Shown here: piece by piece, positions 17,011 through 24,249 of the stretch | How positions within the stretch are numbered: position 1 is the first letter of the stretch | Layout of the letters: each line of letters begins with the position of its first letter | Assembly: GCA_017502285.1 (NCBI GenBank) | Contig: JAFVVH010000059.1 | Location: 1 to 45,028 of the forward strand | Direction: 5' to 3' | Origin: Oscillospiraceae bacterium | Lineage (GTDB): Bacteria > Bacillota > Clostridia > Oscillospirales > Oscillospiraceae | Length of the DNA: 45,028 nt | The notes under the pieces: model-generated | Told to the model about the DNA's origin: nothing | The model's database searches: none | Seen by the model: the letters and a program-made list of their open reading frames with translations, nothing else | Program-made: the position numbers and the translations under genes

Positions 17011-17880
17011 ATGAAAATCGGATTTATCGGCTACGGCGAGGCCGCCCGGGCCATCGCCGAGGGCCTGCAGGAGAACGGCCTTGCCCGAGAGAACATCTAC
17101 GGCTGGTCCCGCTCCATCGCACAGGCCGACCCAACCACGGTCAATGTGACCGTAGCGGCCTCCAAAGAGGAAATTTTCAAGCTGTGCAGGGTGGTCATCT
17201 GCATTACCCCAGCCTCGGCCTGCGTAGCTGTGGCGGAGGAGTGTAAGGGTTATATGACTCCGGAGCACATCTACGTGGACGTTTCCTCATCCTCTCCCAA
17301 AGCAATGCAGGAGGTGTGGGGCATCATCAAGGATACCGGGGTGCAGTTTGCTGACGGTGCCCTGCTGGATACCGTGCCCAAGTACCGCCACAAGACCCCC
17401 ACCGTGCTGGCGGGCAACGGCGCTCAGGCCGCCTTTGATGCCCTGACTCCCTATGGCTGGAGCATGGAAGTGGTGGGTGACGAGCCGGGCAGCGCCTGCG
17501 CCATCAAGATGCTGCGCAGCGTGTATACCAAGAGCCTGCTGGGCGTGTGCTTTGAGATGCTGGAGGCCGCCGCCCACTACGGCATTGAGGATTACATTAT
17601 GGACTCGCTGGCCAAGACCATGGACGACAAGGACTTCGTGTCCGGCATGAACGGGCGCACCTGCGGCGGCGTGCTCCACGCAGGTCGGCGCAGCGTGGAG
17701 CTGATGATGGCCGCCGACATGCTGGCTGAGGACGGGCTGAGCAGCGGTGTGTGCCGGGCCAGCGCCGAGAAGCTCAAGGAGATCGGCGAGCTGAACCTGA
17801 AGGAGAAGCTGGGCGATTACCGGCCCAAAACATGGAAAGAGGCCATCGACTGCATCCAGAAGGCCAAGCAGGAGCAATAA
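17011..17880 (+). CDS. DUF1932 NAD(P)-dependent oxidoreductase, 3-hydroxyisobutyrate dehydrogenase-like
   Basis: This 289-residue protein has an N-terminal Rossmann fold (KIGFIGYGEAARAIAEGL, residues 2-19) of the 6-phosphogluconate/3-hydroxyisobutyrate dehydrogenase superfamily. A C-terminal helical DUF1932-type domain follows, with KMLRSVYTKSLLG near 168-180 containing the lysine typical of the catalytic position. Such enzymes oxidise beta-hydroxyacids; the substrate is not known. The ATG at 17011 follows GGGGAGGA. It converges on the citrate-lyase operon and shares its terminator, so it may act on an intermediate of that pathway, but this is only positional evidence. Confidence 0.8.
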   Translation: MKIGFIGYGEAARAIAEGLQENGLARENIYGWSRSIAQADPTTVNVTVAASKEEIFKLCRVVICITPASACVAVAEECKGYMTPEHIYVDVSSSSPKAMQEVWGIIKDTGVQFADGALLDTVPKYRHKTPTVLAGNGAQAAFDALTPYGWSMEVVGDEPGSACAIKMLRSVYTKSLLGVCFEMLEAAAHYGIEDYIMDSLAKTMDDKDFVSGMNGRTCGGVLHAGRRSVELMMAADMLAEDGLSSGVCRASAEKLKEIGELNLKEKLGDYRPKTWKEAIDCIQKAKQEQ

Positions 17881-17890
17881 GAAAAAGAAA

Positions 17891-17925
17891 AATCCCCACA
17901 CCCAGACGGGTGTGGGAATTTTTTT
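17891..17925. terminator. Bidirectional terminator at the end of the citrate-lyase operon
   Basis: A 9-bp perfect stem (17895-17903 with 17908-17916) followed by AATTTTTTTG on the plus strand, between the convergent DUF1932 and dehydrogenase genes. Confidence 0.88.
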
Positions 17926-17934
17926 GTGGATGAA

Positions 17935-19053
17935 TTAGCCCTTGATATACTGCAGAGCGTCGTACATGATCTGCCAATGATGCTCGGGGTGCTTGCCCCA
18001 GACCACCATCATGCTGTCCACCAGAGCCTTGATATTCTTGTCGGTAGGCTCGATGCCCAGATCACGGATGGTCATGGGCTGGTTGATGGACTTCATGTAA
18101 CGGGTGAAGTTCTTGGTCTCGAACTCGGGACGCTCGTAGGCGTACATGGCGGCCTGGCAGCCCAGACCCACGATCTCACCGTGCAGCCACTCGGCGGTCT
18201 CCTCGGTGTAGATGGTCTTGCAGGCGTAGTACATGGCGTGGGCGAAGGTGGCACCCTTCTTGCCGCCGCTGATGAGGGCGGAGTGGTTGTTGTAGTTCAC
18301 AGCCGCCGCCAGAGCGGTGGTGGCCACATTGGCAAAGATACAGGCATCCAGCTCGTCGGTCAGCTGATGGGCGGCGCAGTCACGATAGGCCTTCTCGCCC
18401 TTGTTCAGCAGGATGTCGTTGGTGGTGCCGGCCAGCACCTTGGAGGTGTACATGCCAACGGGGGTGGAGTGCAGGTCGTAGTACTCCATCATCAGGCCGG
18501 TCTCGATGTACTTGGCAAAGGCATCGGCCATACCGGAAGCGAACAGCTTCACGGGGCCGTCCGCGATCAGCTGGGTGTCGATCAGCACGGCGGCATGCTC
18601 TTTGGCGTGCCAGATACGGTCGATGGGCTTGTGGTCCATGGTGTACATAACGGACATGGCAGACCAGCAGTTCACGGTGGCCACGGAGGTGGGCACGTTG
18701 ATCACAGGCAGGTCGCAGCCGTGGCCGGCGGCCTTGCCCATATCCATGACCTTACCGCCGCCCACGCTGATGACGCAGTCGATCTTCTGCTGGGGGATGA
18801 CGGTGGTCTTCAGGTACTCCAGGGTCTCATAGGTACAGTCGGTCTCCATGATATAGATGTAGTAATCGATACCGGCGGCCTTCAGGCTCTCTTCCACACG
18901 CTGACCGGCGGCCTCCATGGCCTTCTTACCACCCACGATCAGGGCTTTGGTGCCGTGCGCCATGGCCACTTCGCGGCCCAGGACCTCCAGACAGCCGGGG
19001 GCCTGGATATATCTGCCGCAGCCAAATTTTACGGGCTTAAATTCGTTTGCCAT
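17935..19053 (-). CDS. Iron-containing (glycerol-dehydrogenase-type) alcohol/hydroxyacid dehydrogenase
   Basis: The 372-residue protein is a group III metal-dependent dehydrogenase of the GldA/YbdH (HcxA) branch. The NAD site is SVGGGKVMDMGKA (97-109), followed by PTSVAT, and the expected metal ligands are Asp177, His272 and His291. E. coli HcxA reduces 2-oxoacids to 2-hydroxyacids; an equivalent job here, reducing the 2-oxoacid released by the citrate-lyase-like enzyme, is an inference. AAGGAGG precedes ATG 19053. It is the last gene of the ten-gene operon, 21 bases after the hydro-lyase alpha gene. Confidence 0.85.
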   Translation of the reverse strand: MANEFKPVKFGCGRYIQAPGCLEVLGREVAMAHGTKALIVGGKKAMEAAGQRVEESLKAAGIDYYIYIMETDCTYETLEYLKTTVIPQQKIDCVISVGGGKVMDMGKAAGHGCDLPVINVPTSVATVNCWSAMSVMYTMDHKPIDRIWHAKEHAAVLIDTQLIADGPVKLFASGMADAFAKYIETGLMMEYYDLHSTPVGMYTSKVLAGTTNDILLNKGEKAYRDCAAHQLTDELDACIFANVATTALAAAVNYNNHSALISGGKKGATFAHAMYYACKTIYTEETAEWLHGEIVGLGCQAAMYAYERPEFETKNFTRYMKSINQPMTIRDLGIEPTDKNIKALVDSMMVVWGKHPEHHWQIMYDALQYIKG

Positions 19054-19074
19054 AATATCCTCCTTGTTCTGCCC

Positions 19075-19932
19075 TTACAGCTCTACGCAAGCCATGCGGG
19101 GCTCGAAGCAGCAGCCGGGACGCATGGCAACCACGCGTACGCCGGAAGCGCGCTGAGGACCGACCTTCATGAAGGTGGCCAGCACGGTGGTCTTGCCGTT
19201 CAGGCCCAGAGGGCCAACGTTGGACTCGTTCACCTTGTCGGTGATGTACTGCTCCATGTCGCTCTGCTTGCTGAAGTCGCTGTAGACCATGGCCTCCATC
19301 ATCAGAGCGGTGGCCTCGAACTGGGAGCGGCCGACACCGATGGCCAGCGCGGTGGGGGTGCAGCCCAGCAGACGGGTGGCATCCTTGGCGCGGGTGACGA
19401 TCTCGTCCAGAACGACCTGAATGTTGTGCTTGTGGAAGATGCGGTGGGTGATGCCGCGGATGGCGGGGCCGCCGCCCAGCATCAGCACGTGCACGCGCAG
19501 AACGTCCTCCTCCACTTCCTTGATCAGGATGGGAGCGGCATCCAGAGCATCGGAGTCGGGGCTGATGCCGCCGCTCATGTCGATGCGGCCCTTGTCGTCG
19601 CCCATGATGGCCATGGGGCGGCCGGGCAGCTGGCGCAGACCCTCACGCACACCGTCCTGAATGGCGGTGAGCAGAGCGCCGGTGACGCACTTGTTGGGGC
19701 CAACCTCCACGAACACGTGGGGGATGCCGGTATCGTCGCACAGGGGGCTGCGGTTGCACTCGGCAACCTCAGCGTTCTTCAGAATGGTCTCCAGGTTCCA
19801 CTTGGCGCGCTCCAGCTCCTCGTTGGCGATGGCGCGCTTGTAAGCGTCCTTCTTGTCCTGACGGAACGTAGAACCGGCGCGGACCAGAGTGTCGGCCACT
19901 TTGGCCACGACTTCATTGTAATCAAATGCCAT
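19075..19932 (-). CDS. [4Fe-4S] hydro-lyase alpha subunit (class I fumarase/tartrate dehydratase type)
   Basis: The 285-residue protein is homologous to TtdA/FumA N-terminal domains. The three cluster cysteines are present: Cys65 in PLCDDTG, Cys191 in GCTPTALAIGVG and Cys274 in PGCCFEPRM. Family enzymes usually read CQDTG; here the substrate-contacting Gln is Asp66. The ATG at 19932 follows AAAGGAG. The beta subunit lies 18 bases upstream, as usual. The enzyme should add or remove water on an unsaturated or hydroxy di/tricarboxylate. Mesaconate/citramalate would suit the citrate-lyase genes, but the changed residue argues against assuming fumarate or tartrate. Confidence 0.88.
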   Translation of the reverse strand: MAFDYNEVVAKVADTLVRAGSTFRQDKKDAYKRAIANEELERAKWNLETILKNAEVAECNRSPLCDDTGIPHVFVEVGPNKCVTGALLTAIQDGVREGLRQLPGRPMAIMGDDKGRIDMSGGISPDSDALDAAPILIKEVEEDVLRVHVLMLGGGPAIRGITHRIFHKHNIQVVLDEIVTRAKDATRLLGCTPTALAIGVGRSQFEATALMMEAMVYSDFSKQSDMEQYITDKVNESNVGPLGLNGKTTVLATFMKVGPQRASGVRVVAMRPGCCFEPRMACVEL

Positions 19933-19950
19933 TTTTACTACGCTCCTTTC

Positions 19951-20460
19951 TTAAAACATGCTCTCGCCGTGGGCGGCAGCGATGATGCAGGGGAACTTGT
20001 CAACGATCAGCTCGTAGCAGGCCTCCATGCCCAGCTCGGGGTGAGCCACGCACTTCTTGCTGATGACCTTGCTGTTGAGCAGCGCGGTCACGGGAGCGAT
20101 GACGGCGTAAACGGCGCCATACTCCTTGAACATCTCGATGGTCTCCTTCTTCAGCTCGCCCTTGCCCAGATGCATGCGGATACCAGCCTTGGTCATCTCG
20201 GGCATGGTGCCCTCGATCTCCAGCTTGTTGCTGGAGGTGGGGCCCACGCCGGCGGGGCTGACGGCGGTGTGGAAGATCACGCCGCCCTGCAGGTCGATGC
20301 CGTTCTCAGCCAGGGTGCCGTCCTCGATCATCTTCACCATCTTGGGCAGCACGGCGTCACGGGCGGCATAGATTTTGCCGGACACATTGACGATCTCGCC
20401 CACCTTCAGGCTCTTGAGCACTTCGTCGGTGAAAGGAGCGGTAATGGTTCTGAACTCCAT
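19951..20460 (-). CDS. [4Fe-4S] hydro-lyase beta subunit (FumA C-terminal/TtdB type)
   Basis: This 169-residue protein is the C-terminal-domain partner of the hydro-lyase and about 30 residues shorter than E. coli TtdB. The RD of the usual RDxxH motif is kept (Arg34, Asp35), but the His position is Leu38. The usual GPTTxxRM reads GPTSSNKL at 73-80, replacing the substrate-binding Arg with Lys79. GKG at 99-101 is kept. These changes pair with the Asp66 change in the alpha subunit and suggest a different substrate. The ATG at 20460 follows GAAGGAG. Confidence 0.87.
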   Translation of the reverse strand: MEFRTITAPFTDEVLKSLKVGEIVNVSGKIYAARDAVLPKMVKMIEDGTLAENGIDLQGGVIFHTAVSPAGVGPTSSNKLEIEGTMPEMTKAGIRMHLGKGELKKETIEMFKEYGAVYAVIAPVTALLNSKVISKKCVAHPELGMEACYELIVDKFPCIIAAAHGESMF

Positions 20461-20491
20461 GAGTTTTCTCCTTCTTTTTTGATTTTATAAG

Positions 20492-20522
20492 CAATGGGGT
20501 GGGGGAGATCCCCACCCCATTG
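20492..20522 (-). repeat. Intercistronic 13-bp hairpin inside the operon
   Basis: CAATGGGGTGGGG (20492-20504) pairs perfectly with 20510-20522 between the TIM-barrel and hydro-lyase beta genes. On the minus strand it is not followed by a U-run, so it is more likely an mRNA-stabilising or processing hairpin than a full terminator. Confidence 0.65.
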
Positions 20523-20534
20523 GTTCAGCGTCCC

Positions 20535-21440
20535 TTAGTGCTTGATGGAGCCCTTGGGGGAGTAAGTAGCCTCAGGATAGTAGCTGTCGATCACGCGCTT
20601 GACCAGCATGACCTGCTTGGCGCGCTTCTTGGCGTCGGCCTCGGTGGAGTCCCAGCTGTGAGTGGCAGCCACGGAACCGCCGGTCTTCAGGTAGATGGGG
20701 GCGGCCACGCGGATCATCTCGGGCACCTCGTAGTGACGGATGAAGCCACCGGAGGAAGCGGGGTTCTCGGTGTGGCAGTCGATGGGAATGTCGATGGTGG
20801 CACGCACGGCAGCCAGGTGCTGCAGCTGGTAGTCACGCACGATGTTGAAGGAGTCAGCGCCGATGTCCTGCAGCAGCTTGGCGGAGCAGGGGTTGCCGTG
20901 GCCGGCGTGAGCGGACATCTTGAAGCGGCAGTCCTCGGGGATCAGGCCGGTCTCGCGAGCCTTGCCCAGAGCCCACAGGCAGCCCTCGTCATACACCAGG
21001 AAGGTGCGGCAGCCCAGACGGGCAGCGCGGCGCACGTCCTCCAAAGCGCGGACGACCTGATCCTGGCCACGCAGACGGTAGCCCATACGGACACCCTCGG
21101 GGCTCTTAACGGAAGCGGAGGTATCGGTGGTAGCGCGGGGGCCGATGGCCAGAACCAGCTCGACCTGATACTGCTTGGCCAGATCCACCATGGCGGTGAT
21201 GTCGGCGTCGGACAGGAACCAGATACCCTTGGTCTGGGTCACGCGGTGGATGTAGAAGCCCTGACGGTCAACTTCCTCCAGCAGGGCCTTCATGACGGTG
21301 GGACCCTGGATGCCGGGAACCTCAAAACGGTACTGGCAGCCGTCGTCAAAGCGCTTCTCGGAAGTGGGCAGGTCGTACAGGTCGCCGCCGGGCAGGCCCA
21401 GGCTCTCCAGCCACTTTCTGGTCTCTTGCATAGTGTTCAT
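20535..21440 (-). CDS. Uncharacterised TIM-barrel-like protein of the citrate-lyase operon
   Basis: About 301 residues, with alternating hydrophobic strands and acidic/His-containing loops like a TIM barrel: ELVLAIGPRA, CRTFLVYDEG, FKMSAHAGHGNP, SFNIVRD, IPIDCHTENP and IYLKTGG. HAGHGNP and DCHTENP cluster His, Asp and Glu residues that could bind a metal. From memory, similar proteins are sometimes auto-labelled U32 peptidase, but I see no U32 signature, so a peptidase function is not supported. Of two ATGs, 21440 has the better spacing to GAGGT. Position suggests a lyase or isomerase step of the pathway; function is unknown. Confidence 0.7.
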   Translation of the reverse strand: MNTMQETRKWLESLGLPGGDLYDLPTSEKRFDDGCQYRFEVPGIQGPTVMKALLEEVDRQGFYIHRVTQTKGIWFLSDADITAMVDLAKQYQVELVLAIGPRATTDTSASVKSPEGVRMGYRLRGQDQVVRALEDVRRAARLGCRTFLVYDEGCLWALGKARETGLIPEDCRFKMSAHAGHGNPCSAKLLQDIGADSFNIVRDYQLQHLAAVRATIDIPIDCHTENPASSGGFIRHYEVPEMIRVAAPIYLKTGGSVAATHSWDSTEADAKKRAKQVMLVKRVIDSYYPEATYSPKGSIKH

Positions 21441-21480
21441 GTTCATTACCTCTTTCTTAAAATATAGTTTTATTCATCAC

Positions 21481-21500
21481 AAGAAGCCGGTTGGCTTCTT
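21481..21500 (-). repeat. Small intercistronic hairpin after the PrpD gene
   Basis: AAGAAGCC and GGCTTCTT flank a 4-base loop between the PrpD-family and TIM-barrel genes. No U-run follows on the transcribed strand. Confidence 0.5.
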
Positions 21501-21522
21501 ACGCTGACGGATGGAAGGGGGA

Positions 21523-22866
21523 TCAGATCACCAGATCCCACAGCTGGTCCAGACAGTTTTCCACATCGCGGACAATGGCGATGATCTTGTCTGCCTGATC
21601 GGGAGTCTTGCCGCCGAACACGGCAAGGGAGTAGAACTTTTCCTCCATGTCCGCATCGGACAGGGGATTTTCCGGCTCGCCCTTGGGGTAGTCGATCTGC
21701 ATCTGCTTCTCGCTGCCGTCCTTGAACCGGAGCACCACACGGGCGGCCCGCTTGTTGGGCACCAGCGCGGTGAGGTCGGGGTCCTCCACCACCTTGACCA
21801 GTTCGGTCAGGGCAAGAATTTCAGTGTTCTCGGTGTAGGTGGCGGTGAATTCGTCCATGCCGGCCTTGCCGGTAGCGATGCACACGGCTACGCTGAAGGG
21901 GATGGACATTTTCGCGGAGGTCGCACCCTGAATGCGCACATGGTCGTGGCCGTTGATGGCCATTTTGTGAGTGTAGACCAAAATCTCGTCCAGCTCCTGG
22001 GAGGTATAGGCGCGCTCGCGGATGCGCAGAGCGGCATCGATGGGAGCGTGGGTATGGCGACAGGAGGCATAGGGCTTGCGGTAGATGCCTTCGATCTGGA
22101 AGGGGGCGGACAGGGGGGCGGTCAGGCAGCTGTCGTCCACCTTTTCGGTCAGACACAGCAGGCCGCGCTTGCCGCACAGGATGTCGTCCGGACCGCAGAA
22201 GCCTGTGCGGCTCTGATAGCCGGCGGCAAGGCCGGTGATGGCCGCCTTGGCAGCGTTGTAGGGCTTGAGCTGGGAGCCGTCCTCCTGAATTTCCAGAACA
22301 CCGGCCATGCTGGTCACGGCGGCGGCGAGAGCGCCCTTCATCTGCTGGGCATTGCAGCCAAGAACGGCGGCAACACCCATGGCGGCACCGATGGTGCCGG
22401 CAGTGCCGGTCACGTGGAAACCGCGGCCACGGTGGCCGGGCTGAATGGCGCAGCCCACACGCACAGCGGCCTCATAGCCCACGCAGATGGCCTGTAGCAG
22501 CTGCTTGCCGTTGATGCCCTCGATCTCGGCCGCGGCCAGAATGGCGGGCAGGATGGGGGCCTCCAGATGGGCCATGCAGAAGCGGTGGCCGTCGTCCAGC
22601 TCCACTACATGGGAGTTGAAGGCATTGACCAGCGCGGCATTATAGAGGTTTGCCTTGCGGCCCATGCCGATGACGGTGGCCTCGGCGCTGGGGGGGAAAG
22701 CGTTCAGGAAGTTGTCCTGCTCTTCACGCAGGGTGGCAGCACCGGCAAAGGTGCAGGCCAGAAAGTCCATCAGGCACTTGCGCGCCTCGCTGATGGTGGC
22801 GGCAGGCAGCTCCATTTTGGACATTTCATACAGACGGTCGATATACAAATCGGTCACGTTTGCCAT
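21523..22866 (-). CDS. MmgE/PrpD family protein
   Basis: The 447-residue protein has the full family length and conserved blocks: ELDDGH (Asp91, Asp92), GYEAAVRVG, RGFHVTGTAGTIGAA (His151) and KPYNAAKAA (Lys201). Members include 2-methylcitrate dehydratase, cis-aconitate decarboxylase and iminodisuccinate epimerase, so activity cannot be assigned from family alone. The usual HP(G/S) after the first block reads HLE here (His100), which may mark a separate subgroup. The start ATG overlaps the citXG end by 13 bases, indicating translational coupling. An isomerase or dehydratase step feeding the hydro-lyase or the lyase is the likely role. Confidence 0.87.
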   Translation of the reverse strand: MANVTDLYIDRLYEMSKMELPAATISEARKCLMDFLACTFAGAATLREEQDNFLNAFPPSAEATVIGMGRKANLYNAALVNAFNSHVVELDDGHRFCMAHLEAPILPAILAAAEIEGINGKQLLQAICVGYEAAVRVGCAIQPGHRGRGFHVTGTAGTIGAAMGVAAVLGCNAQQMKGALAAAVTSMAGVLEIQEDGSQLKPYNAAKAAITGLAAGYQSRTGFCGPDDILCGKRGLLCLTEKVDDSCLTAPLSAPFQIEGIYRKPYASCRHTHAPIDAALRIRERAYTSQELDEILVYTHKMAINGHDHVRIQGATSAKMSIPFSVAVCIATGKAGMDEFTATYTENTEILALTELVKVVEDPDLTALVPNKRAARVVLRFKDGSEKQMQIDYPKGEPENPLSDADMEEKFYSLAVFGGKTPDQADKIIAIVRDVENCLDQLWDLVI

Positions 22867-24245
22867 GTTTGGGTCTCCTTATTCAAATGGTATAGGAAAA
22901 AGGATATGGCCAGCAGGTCGGCACAGCCGCCGGGACTGAGATTGTCCCGGATAAACTGCCGGTCCAAAGAGCGCAGATGGGACAGGTCGGGCAGATCGCC
23001 ATTCAAATCAGGCAGGAGTGAGAGAGCGGCGGCCTTTGCTGCCGCGGCCGATTCCATGCCGCCTCGGGCGATCATATTGGTGTCGGTCACCCGGCCCAGC
23101 AGGGCCAGCAGGGTGTAGGCTCCAGCATCGTTTGCACACATGCCTGCGTCCAGCAGCCGGGTCAGCACAGGCAGAGCGATCTGCTGCACTGACGGGAAGC
23201 CGGCGGCGGCCTCGGCACGGATGCCGCCGATACCGCGGGTGCGGTACAGGGTCTGGCCGGTGGTGGTGCGGGAGGGAGCCTGTGCGCCGAAGTCGGCATC
23301 CATGGCCATGGCGGCCAGCGTGCCGCATTCCTCCAGCACAGTGGAGATGGAAGGAATTTCAAGGTCCTGACAGCGGCCCGAGGCGGCACACAGCAGGCCA
23401 AGGGAATAAATCAGGCCCTTGTGGGTGTTGACGTTGCCGGTGGCCCGGTTCATATCCTCCTCTGCCAGTCGGCCCGCGCCCCGCAGGGCGGTGAGCAGCT
23501 GCACCCGGTCGGAGTGCCGGCAGCCCAGCAGATAGACATCCCGCAGATAGGGGGTAATGGCGGCTGCGCTGGCGGCGAAGGTGAATACGTCCATATCGGA
23601 ATGAGAGCCCCGGTTGTCCCGGTCTACCAGACCGGGCTTGGGGGTGACCAGCACCTCCCACAGCATGGCCCGGCAGGCCAAAGCGGCCACCCGGTCGGCG
23701 CTGCGCCGGGAAAGAAAGGTGTGGATGATCTCGTTGGTCACGGCCCGCAGCTGCTCGTAGGAGTGGCGCTGGCTGCGGCCGCACACCTGTGCCGGTTCGC
23801 CGCATACGAGGCAGCGGCGGCCGGGCAGACCCAATCCCGTGCGGGACAGGGGAACACAGTCCGGGCCGAGCACGTCAATATCCAACAGCCGACCGAAGGA
23901 GGAGGCCGCTTCCGCACCAATCATGGCGCGTTTGACCTCGTCGGCAGGGCCACAAACCAGCCGGAAGCCTTCACAGCCGGTTTTCGCAAACCACTGGTCG
24001 CTGCGGCGGACAGGCAGGCCCAGATTATGTAGAGTATCGTCCACCAGCTCCATGCCTGCCCGGAAGCCGTCCCGGATGAGGGGGGTGCTTTTCACCGGGC
24101 CGGCGATGTTCATGGTGACGCTGACCAAACAGCAGTCCTCATGGCCCTGCAGCCAGTCGCGCTGGCGCGCGGCCCGCAGCTCCCGGGCATCCAGTATCTC
24201 GTAACCGGTGACTTCTTCCCCGTGCAGGCGGTGTGAGCCTGTCAT
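22854..24245 (-). CDS. citXG: CitX-CitG fusion: citrate lyase holo-ACP synthase/triphosphoribosyl-dephospho-CoA synthase
   Basis: The 463-residue fusion has a CitX domain (about 1-170; GRLLDIDV at 118-125 and a Cys-rich CLVCGEPAQVCGRSQ) and a CitG domain from about 185 (TPKPGLVDRDNRGSH at 201-215, SPGGCADLLA near the end). CitG builds 2'-(5''-triphosphoribosyl)-3'-dephospho-CoA and CitX attaches it to the acyl carrier CitD. Fused XG proteins are known in some bacteria. ATG 24245 is four bases past the citF end. Its presence shows the lyase is of the citrate-lyase (prosthetic-group) type. Confidence 0.93.
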   Translation of the reverse strand: MTGSHRLHGEEVTGYEILDARELRAARQRDWLQGHEDCCLVSVTMNIAGPVKSTPLIRDGFRAGMELVDDTLHNLGLPVRRSDQWFAKTGCEGFRLVCGPADEVKRAMIGAEAASSFGRLLDIDVLGPDCVPLSRTGLGLPGRRCLVCGEPAQVCGRSQRHSYEQLRAVTNEIIHTFLSRRSADRVAALACRAMLWEVLVTPKPGLVDRDNRGSHSDMDVFTFAASAAAITPYLRDVYLLGCRHSDRVQLLTALRGAGRLAEEDMNRATGNVNTHKGLIYSLGLLCAASGRCQDLEIPSISTVLEECGTLAAMAMDADFGAQAPSRTTTGQTLYRTRGIGGIRAEAAAGFPSVQQIALPVLTRLLDAGMCANDAGAYTLLALLGRVTDTNMIARGGMESAAAAKAAALSLLPDLNGDLPDLSHLRSLDRQFIRDNLSPGGCADLLAISFFLYHLNKETQTWQT

Positions 24246-24249
24246 GGGA

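Noticed and set aside
19075-20460. Plain label as fumarate hydratase or L-tartrate dehydratase
   Set aside because: Both subunits lack canonical substrate-site residues, so naming the substrate would over-reach; only the Fe-S hydro-lyase family is supported.
17926-20490. An 854-codon open frame antisense to the dehydrogenase and hydro-lyase genes
   Set aside because: Same artefact: it spans three well-identified genes and their gaps, with low-complexity composition.
20535-21440. U32 family peptidase label
   Set aside because: I see no U32 signature and the metabolic context does not suit a peptidase.
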